Assembly (NCBI RefSeq): GCF_018139645.1
Contig: NZ_JAGSPM010000006.1
Coordinates: forward strand, 186,001 to 250,000
Direction: 5' to 3'
DNA from: Affinundibacterium baiyunense
Lineage (GTDB): Bacteria > Pseudomonadota > Gammaproteobacteria > Burkholderiales > Burkholderiaceae_D
Length of the DNA stretch: 64,000 bases
Of this stretch, positions 25,537-34,991 are shown piece by piece. The stretch's first letter is position 1, and each line of letters begins with the position of its first letter. The notes under the pieces were generated by a model. The model was not told where the DNA came from and searched no databases. It saw only the letters and a program-made list of their open reading frames with translations. The translations under genes and the position numbers were made by a program.

Positions 25537-27939
25537 ATGAGCGCCGCTGAGCCAATGCAACATCCAGCAATTAGCACTCAGAACATGCAAACCGTTAATC
25601 AATCTGATCAGCACTTGGGAGAACCGCGGTTTGATTCTCGAACTCAGAGTTCAGTGCAGCAACATCGACAGCAAATAATGTCTGGTAGCCATAATCTTGT
25701 TCAGATGCGAGCTAAGGCTTCTCAGTTGCGAGCAAGCAAGAGTCAACGTCAGTTAATGGCGATACAGGCAAAATTTGTGCAATCAACCAAACTGTCTTCA
25801 GACTTGGAAAACCTTGATTCTAACGCTGACTTGGCAAATCACCGACAGTCCTCGATATCAGACGCGTCGCAAAATCAAGTAATAAAAACACAGGATGCTG
25901 TAGCGTCAGAAAATATCGAGAGCGATCGTATTTCACCAAGACCTGACTCTTCACGCGGATTGCCAAAGTACCTAAAGATGGGTATCGAATCACTATCAGG
26001 TATTTCTATGGATCATGTGCAAGTTCACTATAACTCGGATAGACCCGCACAACTCAATGCTTACGCTTATGCGCAAGGGAGCCAGATCCATCTTGCACAT
26101 GGCCAAGAGCATCATCTGCCACACGAAGCATGGCACGTAGTACAACAAGCTCAAGGTAGGGTAAAACCAACGATGCAAATGAAAACTGGAGCGTTGATTA
26201 ATGATGACTCAGGTCTTGAAGCTGAGGCAGACAAAATGGGAATGCAAGCTTCGAATTTGTTAGGCATAAAAAACACTATGCAATTACATAGCAGTCTCCC
26301 CAATTTTAGCGCTATGCCGATGCAGTTGTCGTATAAATTTGAGAAGAGGGAATGGGGAGAAGGTAATAGAAAAATGGCACCGAAGTCATTCGAAGAGGAG
26401 GGGTCTGATGGTAAGTTTACCCGCGTTGAAGCTGACTCCGAATTGCCGACCGCTTATGGGGTGTTAAGCAGTATATTTGGTAAAAATTTACGAAAGGAAG
26501 TGTTTAAAAAGACCAGTATGCTTGCCTCAAACTGTACTCGGCCACATTTGGTCTCAGCAAGTTTGGAGCGTAACGTAAATCGAGACGTTCGAGGCAGTGA
26601 TGACGCCGCTATAGTCACAGCTATAGGTAATTTAGGCGACGAAGAATTCTTGATTCGGAATGGCCCATCTAAGTTGCGTACTGTAAGTTATCATGGGGGG
26701 CATTTTATTGGAAATCAGGTGATGGGTGGGGACATCAGCAACGTTCCTTGGAATGTCGCTCCGCAAGATGCAAATAATAATCAATTTGCTTACAATTTTA
26801 CGATAGAGAAAATGCTTAGAGATGCGGTTCCAGGAACGCAATACTCCTATGAAGTGAAAGTTTCCTACCGTAGTTTAAATTATCGTGTAAATCAGCAGAC
26901 ACTACTGGATAATAAGATCATAAAAGAACTTGATCCGAAGTTGGCTTGGGAAATTCAAATTCCCGCGCGTATTCCCCAGATTTGGGAGGCGACCGCAACA
27001 ATGACAAATGACGGCCAGTTTGCCTCGCCGGCAAAAACCGAGGGCACGACATACGACCAACTTTCGCAAGATTTGGAAGGAGAATTAAACGAGAGGAACA
27101 AAAGGCATAGTGCGCATTACAAGCTGGATTTTGAAGACGAAGACAAAAACGAGCTAGCATTAGAAGATGTAAAATACGATGCGTCAGCGGTAAAGAAAAT
27201 CAGTTTCGAGATGCACCAGGTACAACCGTCTGATCTTGAAAGTTCACCGCCTCCGAAAAATTGGGGCGAGAACGTTATGACTGATTTTGGTGAGGTAATG
27301 CTTGAGAAAGTAACGGTAGAAAAAGTAGAGAAGTTGTTGAAAGAGATTAGAGATCAATATGAAAAAATTGACTTTACTCAAATGGAAGATGATATTGACA
27401 TCAAGGATGAGGAATTCTCTAGAACTCTTAATACTTTTCAATTTGGATCAGAAACTAATTTAGATTTCCAGATTCAATGCGCCGACAAAATAATTGGTGA
27501 ATTTGAGAAATTTAATTACTTTTTACAGCATAAGAATTACTGCCAGAAGTTCAATACCGAACTAGATGAGTTGAATCAACTCAACGAAAAATTGCAAAAA
27601 GAAGGAGCAGTTGTTGAGAAGATTGGGATTGAAGACATCAAACTTCTAGACCAAAACGAGTTGCGGCAAAGGAAGCGTACTTTAGAAGCAGTTAATTCAT
27701 CTATCCAAACACTGCTAGACAAGAAAGCGAATATAAGGATGAAGAGAGACGTCATCATGGAGAATAAGACGGGATTCGAAGACTTTTGTAACAAAATAAA
27801 AAAGGAAAGAGTTGTCCGTAAGAGATACTCTAACATCCGTAGTTTTGTCGGCAAAAGAGGACAACTAGAAAAATCTGATTTAATGTCAATTGAGAGTAGG
27901 ATCTTAGAAATCAAGCCATCTGGAATAGTGTTTAAGTAA
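25537..27939 (+). CDS. DUF4157 (eCIS core domain) protein with nuclease-like centre and coiled-coil C-terminus
   Basis: The 800-residue protein starts with a Gln/Ser/His-rich lead (1-138). A DUF4157 domain follows (141-235), about three quarters identical by eye to that of the divergent neighbour, with HEAWH at 196-200. Residues 260-440 hold a different domain with GGHFIGNQVMGG (387-398), an asparagine (WNVAPQDANNN) and YNFTIEKMLRDA. This order (G-G-H, then N..PQ..N, then E) is that of DNA/RNA non-specific endonucleases. The C-terminal 220 residues are Lys/Glu-rich and helical, likely coiled coil. Base composition drops toward AT in the last 900 bases, unlike neighbouring genes, a sign of separate origin. 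The product is a candidate effector or toxin. No adjacent immunity gene is evident: the next gene encodes a SlyD-like protein. Confidence 0.78.
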   Translation: MSAAEPMQHPAISTQNMQTVNQSDQHLGEPRFDSRTQSSVQQHRQQIMSGSHNLVQMRAKASQLRASKSQRQLMAIQAKFVQSTKLSSDLENLDSNADLANHRQSSISDASQNQVIKTQDAVASENIESDRISPRPDSSRGLPKYLKMGIESLSGISMDHVQVHYNSDRPAQLNAYAYAQGSQIHLAHGQEHHLPHEAWHVVQQAQGRVKPTMQMKTGALINDDSGLEAEADKMGMQASNLLGIKNTMQLHSSLPNFSAMPMQLSYKFEKREWGEGNRKMAPKSFEEEGSDGKFTRVEADSELPTAYGVLSSIFGKNLRKEVFKKTSMLASNCTRPHLVSASLERNVNRDVRGSDDAAIVTAIGNLGDEEFLIRNGPSKLRTVSYHGGHFIGNQVMGGDISNVPWNVAPQDANNNQFAYNFTIEKMLRDAVPGTQYSYEVKVSYRSLNYRVNQQTLLDNKIIKELDPKLAWEIQIPARIPQIWEATATMTNDGQFASPAKTEGTTYDQLSQDLEGELNERNKRHSAHYKLDFEDEDKNELALEDVKYDASAVKKISFEMHQVQPSDLESSPPPKNWGENVMTDFGEVMLEKVTVEKVEKLLKEIRDQYEKIDFTQMEDDIDIKDEEFSRTLNTFQFGSETNLDFQIQCADKIIGEFEKFNYFLQHKNYCQKFNTELDELNQLNEKLQKEGAVVEKIGIEDIKLLDQNELRQRKRTLEAVNSSIQTLLDKKANIRMKRDVIMENKTGFEDFCNKIKKERVVRKRYSNIRSFVGKRGQLEKSDLMSIESRILEIKPSGIVFK

Positions 27940-28031
27940 GTTCCCACAATTTACTTGGCTCTTCAGTCGCCGAGTACGCAACAGTAGGTTAAGATGTTAG
28001 CTTTCCACATTATTGAACTGAATACAGCATC

Positions 28032-28505
28032 ATGACTATACAAAAAGACAGTGCAGTGACTATCCGCCTCACGGTAGTTGACGGCAAAGGTAAAGTACTA
28101 GAAAGCGGTAAAACACCGGTCGCGTATTTGCACGGATATGACAATCTCTTACCAAAAATTGAAGTAGCACTACAAGGTCAAGAGGTTGGTTTTAAATTGG
28201 CTATGAATTTGTCGCCAGAAGATGCCTTCGGTGTACGTGATGAAAGCTTGCTCAGAACGATTTCTAAAAAAGATTTCCCGCCTGGTATCAAGGTTGGCGG
28301 CATGATGGAAGGCTACAGCGAGACAGGTGAACAGATGGTGTACACCGTGCTGAAGATTAAAGGTGATCAAGTCATGTTAGATGGTAACCATCCGCTCGCT
28401 GGCAGCTCTCTAAAAGTGAATGTGCAAGTGTTAGATATCCGCGCCGCTACTGCAGAAGAAATCGCACATGGTCACGTACACGGCGAACACGGCCACCATC
28501 ACTAA
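28032..28505 (+). CDS. slyD: SlyD-like FKBP-type peptidyl-prolyl isomerase
   Basis: The 157-residue protein follows the SlyD plan. Half of an FKBP domain (VTIRLTVVDGKGKVLESGKTPVAYLHGYDNLLPKIEVAL) comes first. The inserted chaperone flap (NLSPEDAFGVRDESLLRTISKKDF...) is next, then the rest of the FKBP fold with VMLDGNHPLAG, the SlyD signature. A short histidine-rich tail (HGHVHGEHGHHH) can bind nickel or other metals. It speeds proline isomerisation, acts as a holdase, and in some species delivers nickel. The tail is much shorter than in E. coli SlyD and lacks cysteines. It lies downstream of a DUF4157 gene with a 92-base gap and has its own terminator at 28537-28569. The link with DUF4157 may be accidental. 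Confidence 0.92.
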   Translation: MTIQKDSAVTIRLTVVDGKGKVLESGKTPVAYLHGYDNLLPKIEVALQGQEVGFKLAMNLSPEDAFGVRDESLLRTISKKDFPPGIKVGGMMEGYSETGEQMVYTVLKIKGDQVMLDGNHPLAGSSLKVNVQVLDIRAATAEEIAHGHVHGEHGHHH

Positions 28506-28881
28506 TCTTTGCCATTTTATTTAGTAAGATATTTTGAGCACCATGGATGATTTTTCATGGTGCTTTTTTATTGGCTCACTTACAAATAAGCGCTTGTAAT
28601 TGAGTTCGTCACGTTGAATTTGATCAAATCAAATATTGCTGTGCGCCAATGCAACTCAGGAGAGTACTTTTTTTGATTTTGCGCAAGGTTTCGATATCCA
28701 ATCATCAGGAACTGACATTTTTTAACAATTCATTTTAGGGTTCTCAATATACTTCCGATCCAAGAAGGCCAGCTTTTTAGAAAAAATTTTTGAGAAGAAG
28801 TTTTGTTATTTCACACTGTATTTTTCTAAAGCTAGCGATCTGTCACATCCACAAGATTGATTACGAAGTAGAGAGCTTCAA
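28506..28881. other. Intergenic region upstream of chemoreceptor gene
   Basis: Apart from the terminator at 28537-28569, these 376 bases hold no gene I can support. A short plus-strand frame beginning at 28790 overlaps the chemoreceptor start in another frame and looks like chance. The promoter of the chemoreceptor gene should lie at about 28740-28850. Confidence 0.5.
28537..28569 (+). terminator. Rho-independent terminator of slyD
   Basis: AGCACCATG (28537-28545) pairs with CATGGTGCT (28556-28564) over a 10-base loop, followed by six T. Confidence 0.85.
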
Positions 28882-30558
28882 ATGCGTCAGAATTTACCGG
28901 TCACGCAAGTTGAGTATGTCTTGCACGAATCAGAAACCATCGTCTCCAAAACAGATTTGCACGGCAATATCACTTATGCGAATGACGACTTTATTCGTAT
29001 CAGCGGCTACACAGAATCCGAGCTCATCGGTGCACCTCAAAATATACTGCGACACCCAGATATGCCAGCAGAAGCTTTTGCTGACTTATGGCACACAATT
29101 CAAGCCGGAAAATCCTGGACCGGTTTAGTAAAAAATCGCTGCAAAAATGGTGATTTTTATTGGGTCGAAGCGACCGCGGCGCCACTCATTAAAGACGCAA
29201 AAGTGGTGGGTTATACTTCGATTCGCGTGAAGCCTTCTCGACAACAAATCAATGCTGCCGAAACCGCATATCGTGCCATTAAAAACGGTGATCATCGCTT
29301 GCAGATTCATGAAGGTGCAGCGATACCACGTCGTCGTTGGAGCCCATTGCAATGGCATGCACAGCTGCCTATTTCGACACGCTTATTAAGCTTCGTTGTG
29401 TTGATGGCTCTGCTTAATGCAGCGATTGCGTGGTCTAGCTATAGCGGTAGAGTGAGTGGCAGCAGTGATTTACTAGGATTCACTTTGGCGATGTGCGGCA
29501 TGGTGATGGCTATTACCTTTGGACTTAATTGCTATCAATCGATTATCCCACCTTTGCAGCAAGCCGCCAGCGACATCGCTGTGATGAGTGCCGGTGATTT
29601 ATCTGGAAAAATTCAATCGCATGGCGAAAATGAAATCGGTCAAATGACGCAATCCTTGCGGGTATTACAAACTAATATTAAATTATTGGTAGGACAAATC
29701 AAGCAAGCTACCGAACAAGTTAGTCAAGGTGCCAATGAAATCGCGATCGGCAATCACGATTTATCAGCACGTACAGAAACCCAAGCCAGTTCACTAGAAG
29801 AGACCGCATCATCGATTGAAGAACTTACATCTACTGTGAAACAAAATGCGGATAACGCGCATAAGGCAACCGATATCGTGGTGGAAACCGCTGCCTTTGC
29901 AGATAAAGGGGGGCAAGTCGTAGCGAATGTCGTGCAGACGATGGGATCGATCAAAGAGAGTTCAGCAAAAATTGCCGATATCATCGGAGTGATTGATGGC
30001 ATCGCTTTTCAAACCAATATTCTCGCCCTAAATGCCGCAGTCGAAGCCGCCAGAGCCGGTGAGCAAGGACGCGGCTTCGCGGTGGTAGCCTCAGAAGTCC
30101 GTGCGCTAGCGCAGCGCAGTGCAAATGCTGCGAAGGAAATCAAAACATTGATTAACGATTCAGTAGAAAAAGTCAGCTTGGGTAGCCAACAAGTTGATGA
30201 GGCGGGCAAAAACATGACTGAGATTGTCAATGATGTAAAACGCGCGGCCGAAGTCATGCGCGACATCACCATCGCAAGCCATGAACAAAGTGCCGGCATC
30301 GATCTGATCAATCAAGCAATGACGCAAATGGACGATATGACACAACAAAATGCCGCCTTGGTGGAACAAGCTGCGGCAGCAGCAGACAGCATGAAAATGC
30401 AAGCAATAGGCTTAAGTGAGTTGGTGAATACCTTTAAATTAATCAAAGGAAATCAAGTCGCCACGACACGAAGTTCAAGTATCCACTTGCATAGTGTTAG
30501 CCCCGAACAAACGCTTGTTGTCGCGCGTAGCCAAGTCCAAGTAAAGCGGCTGGCTTAA
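28882..30558 (+). CDS. Aer-type methyl-accepting chemotaxis protein with N-terminal PAS domain
   Basis: The 558-residue protein begins with a cytoplasmic PAS domain (about residues 20-115: [20 protein letters not shown], then [22 protein letters not shown]). This is the form of Aer-like redox or energy sensors that bind FAD or haem. Two membrane helices (about 168-186 and 197-216), separated by a short loop, replace a periplasmic sensor domain. A HAMP domain (217-270) and the signalling coiled coil follow. The conserved hairpin tip is [28 protein letters not shown]. It should report intracellular redox or energy state to CheA-CheW. The end lacks a CheR-binding pentapeptide. It is a single-gene unit. 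Confidence 0.93.
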   Translation: MRQNLPVTQVEYVLHESETIVSKTDLHGNITYANDDFIRISGYTESELIGAPQNILRHPDMPAEAFADLWHTIQAGKSWTGLVKNRCKNGDFYWVEATAAPLIKDAKVVGYTSIRVKPSRQQINAAETAYRAIKNGDHRLQIHEGAAIPRRRWSPLQWHAQLPISTRLLSFVVLMALLNAAIAWSSYSGRVSGSSDLLGFTLAMCGMVMAITFGLNCYQSIIPPLQQAASDIAVMSAGDLSGKIQSHGENEIGQMTQSLRVLQTNIKLLVGQIKQATEQVSQGANEIAIGNHDLSARTETQASSLEETASSIEELTSTVKQNADNAHKATDIVVETAAFADKGGQVVANVVQTMGSIKESSAKIADIIGVIDGIAFQTNILALNAAVEAARAGEQGRGFAVVASEVRALAQRSANAAKEIKTLINDSVEKVSLGSQQVDEAGKNMTEIVNDVKRAAEVMRDITIASHEQSAGIDLINQAMTQMDDMTQQNAALVEQAAAAADSMKMQAIGLSELVNTFKLIKGNQVATTRSSSIHLHSVSPEQTLVVARSQVQVKRLA

Positions 30559-30918
30559 AGGTTGATCTTAGTTGCAGCGTCGTTGCTGAGTCATTGCCGA
30601 GCCATTGCTAACTTACTGCTGACTTATCGCTGGCTCGTTGACGAGCTTGAGCCATGTCGACGTGACAAGCGATGATGCAAAGCCAAGCAAGCAGATGATT
30701 CTGAGCAGTCCAAGCAACGTTCATTTTGATTAACTTGGCAACTTGTGTACTAGCCTAACCACTTCTCTACAAGCTCTCACTCCCAAATTACGCAGCCTAG
30801 CCATCGAATTTGCCATTTGATCTGAATCAGATCGAATGGGTTTGCGTTTGTCTTTAAGATCGTGATTTTCATTCAGACTTCGAATGATCGTGTTTTCAAG
30901 ATGCTTGGGGATGTGGGC
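30559..30918. other. Intergenic region with tandem repeat, upstream of AraC gene
   Basis: This 360-base gap holds the 11-base tandem array at 30572-30648. An unremarkable stretch before the AraC-type gene contains its likely promoter. I see no stem-loop with a T-run after the chemoreceptor stop and no RNA gene. Confidence 0.5.
30572..30648. repeat. Degenerate 11-base tandem repeat, seven units
   Basis: Starting at 30572, seven consecutive 11-base units can be read without gaps: TTGCAGCGTCG, TTGCTGAGTCA, TTGCCGAGCCA, TTGCTAACTTA, CTGCTGACTTA, TCGCTGGCTCG, TTGACGAGCTT. The first base triplet and the centre are conserved and the rest drifts. Eleven bases is close to one helical turn. Confidence 0.6.
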
Positions 30919-31755
30919 ATGATAAATAAACTTGCGACAGGGCAGTATTACGGTACAAATGCATTTGATCGCCGTTTTTCGCGTATTGGATTGAGTTATT
31001 TACAGGCGACGGTGCCTGAGTATGATGTGAGAGAGCATAGTCATGCTGGAGCACATATCGTGTTGGCGACGCGCGGGCGGTATTTGACTTCGGCTGCTGG
31101 ACCTCAACGTGAGGGGCCAGTATTAGTTTTTAATCCACCTGACGTGGTTCATCGTGATCGCTTTGCGGGTGATGGTGGTTGGTTCTTTGCGATTAGTTTT
31201 GAGGCAGAAGAGTCGCGAGAACTCTATGAGCAAATCAAGCTGCCTGATTTCGCACTTCGTTATCATGACCCACTCGTCATGAAACAAGCGTTTGGATTGC
31301 TCAAAGCAGCTTCTTCGCTTGACGCGCTTAAGCTTGATTTGGAAGCGCTTAGTTTGAATGTGTTAAGTAGCATTTATACGAAAATTCCCTTGTCCAATAA
31401 CCCGCCACCGTGGTTGAAACGTGCGCAAGAAATGATCGCTGATTTATCGGATCAAGACTTGGGCATCGCTGATATTGCGAATGCGATTGGTGTACATCGT
31501 GTCTACTTGGCACGTCAGTATCTGCGTCATCTTGGCTGTACGCCGGGCGATGATTTACGTCGGCGTCGCGTCGAGCGTGCCACTCAACTGATGATGACTA
31601 GCGATCAAACCCTAAGTGATATCGCGCTGAGTTGTGGATTCTGTGATCAAAGTCATTTAAATCGAGCATTCATGCAGCAGTGGGGATTGACACCGACCAG
31701 TTTCACCAAGCTCAGTGACCAAAAAGCTGGTTTCAAATATCCAAGACTGCATTGA
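30919..31755 (+). CDS. AraC-family transcriptional regulator
   Basis: The C-terminal 100 residues are a double helix-turn-helix AraC domain: DLGIADIANAIGVHRVYLARQYLRHLGCTPGD, then the second helix pair with LSDIALSCGFCDQSHLNRAFMQQWGLTP. The N-terminal part is a cupin-like sensor (VREHSHAGAHIVLATRGRY, VLVFNPPDVVHRDRF). The open frame reaches a GTG at 30862. The ATG at 30919, with GGGG about 10 bases upstream, gives a more usual start (278 residues) and avoids an odd 19-residue extension. It lies 74 bases upstream of a serine hydrolase gene on the same strand and may regulate it. The inducer is unknown. Confidence 0.85.
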   Translation: MINKLATGQYYGTNAFDRRFSRIGLSYLQATVPEYDVREHSHAGAHIVLATRGRYLTSAAGPQREGPVLVFNPPDVVHRDRFAGDGGWFFAISFEAEESRELYEQIKLPDFALRYHDPLVMKQAFGLLKAASSLDALKLDLEALSLNVLSSIYTKIPLSNNPPPWLKRAQEMIADLSDQDLGIADIANAIGVHRVYLARQYLRHLGCTPGDDLRRRRVERATQLMMTSDQTLSDIALSCGFCDQSHLNRAFMQQWGLTPTSFTKLSDQKAGFKYPRLH

Positions 31756-31829
31756 TTTCTTCGTTCAAGATTGAGCTTATTCAAACGAATAAATGAACGA
31801 TGTAGCGAACTAACGAATGGAGATTTGAT

Positions 31830-32936
31830 ATGAAACGACAACCTGCCTTCGGATTTGCGATCTGCGCGATGCTATGGAATAGCTATGCAATAGCGCATCC
31901 TCAAAATGACAAAAGTGATTGGGTGAAAGCATCACCCGCAACGCAAAAATTAGATGCTACAAAACTGGCGGCGATGGACGAAGCGATTAAGAAGGGGACA
32001 TTTCAGCAGATAACGAGTGTCTTGATCGCTCGACGCGGTCAACTCGTTTATGAGTCATATTATGATGACGCTGGTGTAGAAGCGCTGCGTAATACCCGTT
32101 CTGCGACCAAGACGGTTACTGGAATGCTGGCAGGAGCAGCAATTGATCGCGCTCACATGAAACTCTCGACACCTATCCTTAGTCTATTAAAGCCCAAACA
32201 AGCATTAGAAAATCCAGATCCGCGCAAGGCAAAAATTACGGTGGAAGATTTATTGACCATGAGTTCGATGATGGAATGTGATGATCAAAATCAGTTCTCT
32301 CGTGGCAATGAAGAGCGCATGTATTTGATTGAGGATTGGGTCAAGTTTTACCTCGATTTGCCGATCAAGGGCTTTCCTGCCTGGATTCCAAAACCTGCTG
32401 ACTCTCCTTATGGTCGCTCGTTTAGTTATTGTACGGCTGGGTCCACCACCTTAGGCGCAGTAGTGCAAAGCGCGAGCAAAATGCCGTTACAGGATTTCGC
32501 AAAAAAAGCGCTGTTTGCTTCTTTGGGCATCACGAAAGCGGAGTGGCAATTTTCTCCTTTAGGCTTAGCACAAGGCGGTGGTGGCTTGGGCTTGCGTAGC
32601 CGTGATCTTTTGAAACTCGGACAGTTGCTCGCCAATGGTGGAACATGGCAGGGACAGCAAGTGTTGCCAGCGGCGTGGGTGAAGGCTTCAGTGTCACCGC
32701 AAGCGCAGGTTGATGAAGGGCGTAATTACGGCTATTTGCTATGGTTGTATCCGTACAGCGCAAAAGGCGTGAAGCATCATTCGTATCAAATGGCTGGCTC
32801 CGGAGGGAATAAAGTTGTGGTTTTTCCTGATCTTGATATGGTGGCGCTGGTGACAACGACCAACTATGGCGTACGCAATCCGCATCAGATCACCGATAAA
32901 CTGATTGCTGAGCACATTCTTGGCGCGCTTGAATAA
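31830..32936 (+). CDS. Serine hydrolase, class C beta-lactamase/CubicO family, exported
   Basis: The 368-residue protein has a short N-terminal hydrophobic export segment and a penicillin-binding-like hydrolase fold. The nucleophile motif SATK (S91-x-x-K94) follows the typical ALRNTR step. The second motif appears as SYCTAGS, with tyrosine in the YxN-like position but threonine where asparagine is usual. The C-terminal part has the [21 protein letters not shown] strand that carries the third motif, in the usual H/K-x-G position as SGG. Such proteins cleave esters, amides or D-peptides and are usually periplasmic; clinical resistance is not implied. It is likely cotranscribed with or controlled by the AraC gene 74 bases upstream. 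Confidence 0.87.
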   Translation: MKRQPAFGFAICAMLWNSYAIAHPQNDKSDWVKASPATQKLDATKLAAMDEAIKKGTFQQITSVLIARRGQLVYESYYDDAGVEALRNTRSATKTVTGMLAGAAIDRAHMKLSTPILSLLKPKQALENPDPRKAKITVEDLLTMSSMMECDDQNQFSRGNEERMYLIEDWVKFYLDLPIKGFPAWIPKPADSPYGRSFSYCTAGSTTLGAVVQSASKMPLQDFAKKALFASLGITKAEWQFSPLGLAQGGGGLGLRSRDLLKLGQLLANGGTWQGQQVLPAAWVKASVSPQAQVDEGRNYGYLLWLYPYSAKGVKHHSYQMAGSGGNKVVVFPDLDMVALVTTTNYGVRNPHQITDKLIAEHILGALE

Positions 32937-33007
32937 AATAAAGGAATGAATAAAGAGATCCTTGGTCGCTCAGAATGCAGCATTGGCTTGAGGAAAATGA
33001 AATGACA

Positions 33008-34264
33008 CTAACTCATTTGCCTCAAGCGTTTCTGTAAAAAACCACGAGCTATCTGATTAGTACATAGGCCGATAGCTTGTTGGTAGGCGTGTTTTGCGGC
33101 ATCACGATTGCCACATCGCTCATGTAAATGCGCGCTGGCTGCCCAGTAAGGTTGGTAGTTGTTTAGACGCTCTTTCAATTCTGTGTTGTTACTTAGTTGC
33201 TCTAATTGGGCGAGGGCGATTTGTGGCTCTATGATTTCTGCCAGCGCCACGGCATGATTGATCGCCACTACGGGTGAATCGGTCAGTCGGTAGAGTTGCG
33301 CATAAAGTTTGTTGATAGCGTGCCAGTCCGCTTTGCCTCGGTGTATGCGGACCGTGTGGGCGGATTGAATCGCTGCTTCAATTTGAAAACGTCCAGATCT
33401 TTGCATGCTACTGGCATGACGTAGGTAATGTTCTGCTTGTTCGATTTTTTTGAGATCCCATAATTGGCAATTTTGCTCTTGCAGCGGTACGTAATTGCCA
33501 TCCATATCTTGCCGTGCTGCGTGCCGTGATTCGGCATAAAGCATTAAGGCGAACAAACCAAAAACTTCAGGTTCTTGCGGTGCTAGTTCGCTTAATAGTT
33601 GCGTCAGCCAAAGTGCTTCTTCGGCCAGATTACCGTGTTGAATATCTCCATCGCTGCTTTGTGACCATGCAGTGGTGTAGATGCTATAGATCGCATCGAG
33701 TACGGCATCCAAGCCATCGCGAATCGCACTTTGATCGGGAATGTTGAAACGTATGCCCGCCACGCGGATTTTGTGTTTGGCGCGAACTAAGCGTTGCGCC
33801 ATACTGCTAGGTGCAATTAAAAATGCCGATGCAATGCTGGCGGCATCAAAGCCCAATAGAGTTTGCAGCATCAGTGGTGCGCGTATGTTGCGATCGATTG
33901 CTGGATGCGTACAGGCGAACATCAATGCCAGCCTTTGGTCAGGTATCGCGAGCGGATCGCATTCGATGACCGCTTCGTCAAACAGATAACTCAATTCTTC
34001 TTGATGCTGATGTTGAGTTTTTGCGCTTCGTGCCAGATCGATTAATTGACGACGTGCGACAGTAAATAACCAAGCTTCGGGATTGCTTGGGGTGCCTTGC
34101 TCTGGCCAGTTTTTTAATGCAATCTCAAATGCTGTGGCAAGCGCGTCTTCGGCACTTGCCAAATCACCAGAGCGAGCGGATAGCATCGCCAGCAAACGAC
34201 CATAACTACGCCGTACTAAGGCTTCAATTAAGCGCGGATCACTATGGTCGTTTTGTTTTTGCAT
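33008..34264 (-). CDS. ECF42-type RNA polymerase sigma factor with C-terminal extension
   Basis: The 418-residue protein starts with sigma-2 (RSYGRLLAMLSARSGDLASAEDALATAFEIAL, then PEAWLFTVARRQLIDLAR) and sigma-4 (PLMLQTLLGFDAASIASAFLIAPSSMAQRLVRAK). A helical extension of about 220 residues with TPR-like pairs follows (residues 200-418), including the conserved DGLDAVLDAIYSIYTTAWS linker. This layout defines the ECF42 group, which lacks a separate anti-sigma gene. Its partner DGPF (YCII-like) gene lies 6 bases upstream and is transcribed first on the same strand, as expected for the group. The extension is thought to control sigma activity. Target genes are unknown; the promoter before 34618 is a likely self-target. 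Confidence 0.9.
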   Translation of the reverse strand: MQKQNDHSDPRLIEALVRRSYGRLLAMLSARSGDLASAEDALATAFEIALKNWPEQGTPSNPEAWLFTVARRQLIDLARSAKTQHQHQEELSYLFDEAVIECDPLAIPDQRLALMFACTHPAIDRNIRAPLMLQTLLGFDAASIASAFLIAPSSMAQRLVRAKHKIRVAGIRFNIPDQSAIRDGLDAVLDAIYSIYTTAWSQSSDGDIQHGNLAEEALWLTQLLSELAPQEPEVFGLFALMLYAESRHAARQDMDGNYVPLQEQNCQLWDLKKIEQAEHYLRHASSMQRSGRFQIEAAIQSAHTVRIHRGKADWHAINKLYAQLYRLTDSPVVAINHAVALAEIIEPQIALAQLEQLSNNTELKERLNNYQPYWAASAHLHERCGNRDAAKHAYQQAIGLCTNQIARGFLQKRLRQMS

Positions 34265-34270
34265 AACGTT

Positions 34271-34618
34271 TTACATCGGCCAAATTGGGCGCACCTCGAT
34301 AGAACCAATATGCGCACTAGGGCAGCGTGCAGCCCAGCTGATCGCTGTATCAAGATCCGGTACATCAATAATATAAAGGCCGCCTAATTGTTCTTTGGTA
34401 TCGGCATAAGGGCCGTCGAGTATTTGGGTTTTGCCATCGCGGATGCTGACTGTGGTGGCAGTAGTAGATTCTCGTAGTCGCTCGCCGCCGACCAAGACGC
34501 CTGCTTCTATCATCGCGTTGGTGTAGGGGCCATAGGAAGCGATGATTTCGCCCAGAGCATGTTGATCCATGGCGGCTTCGACCGCCTCGCTGGTGGCGAT
34601 GAGTAGCATGTATTGCAT
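34271..34618 (-). CDS. DGPF/YCII-related domain protein, partner of ECF42 sigma factor
   Basis: The 115-residue product is a single YCII/DGPF domain. It begins MQYMLLIATSEAVEA, keeps the 'LGEIIASYGPYTNAMIEAGVLVGGERL' helix, and carries the signature ILDGPYADTKEQLGG that names the family. It ends with the DTAISWAARCPSAHIGSIEVRPI strand. It forms a ferredoxin-like dimer. In ECF42 operons, such proteins are conserved companions with an undefined role, perhaps ligand sensing or an enzyme reaction. It lies directly before the sigma gene (6-base gap), so the two are surely one transcript. Confidence 0.92.
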   Translation of the reverse strand: MQYMLLIATSEAVEAAMDQHALGEIIASYGPYTNAMIEAGVLVGGERLRESTTATTVSIRDGKTQILDGPYADTKEQLGGLYIIDVPDLDTAISWAARCPSAHIGSIEVRPIWPM

Positions 34619-34991
34619 GGTGTTCTCCTAAAAATAATCAAAAAATCAAGCTAAGTAGGAAGCTGGCTTGGCTTGCAATCGCGCTTATGTTCAAGATGTT
34701 TAAGCCTTGTGTGCGAGTGCACTAGATCAATCTTTGCCAGTTTCAAAACGATGACGTTTGAACCAAGTGTAAATCGACATGCAACTGCATTTTATGTCGA
34801 AAATAATTTTGAAACGCCTCAGTTTCTTCAATTAAAGGCACTTTCGTCGCTGTTTTTGTCACGAAAATTTGCTTGTATGCGTTTCGGCAGGCGTGAACAT
34901 AACTCTCTATAATCGGTGACATTATGTCGTTATGTGGTGGTTTATCCTTTATCCGATTTTCTATTGTGATCTTTGAAAGCATTGAACAATT
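34619..34991. other. Divergent intergenic region between DGPF and BLUF genes
   Basis: These 373 bases hold promoters for the ECF42 operon (minus) and the BLUF gene (plus). Small frames on both strands overlap each other and have no ribosome site, so I do not annotate them. No repeat or RNA gene is seen. Confidence 0.5.

Noticed and set aside
23779..28505. Extracellular contractile injection system locus
   Set aside because: Only DUF4157 cargo-like proteins are present; no sheath, tube, baseplate, spike or AAA ATPase genes are found in the window.
31830..32936. Clinical beta-lactamase
   Set aside because: The SxxK fold is shared by many CubicO-type esterases and peptidases; the second motif is atypical (YCT), so resistance is not supported.
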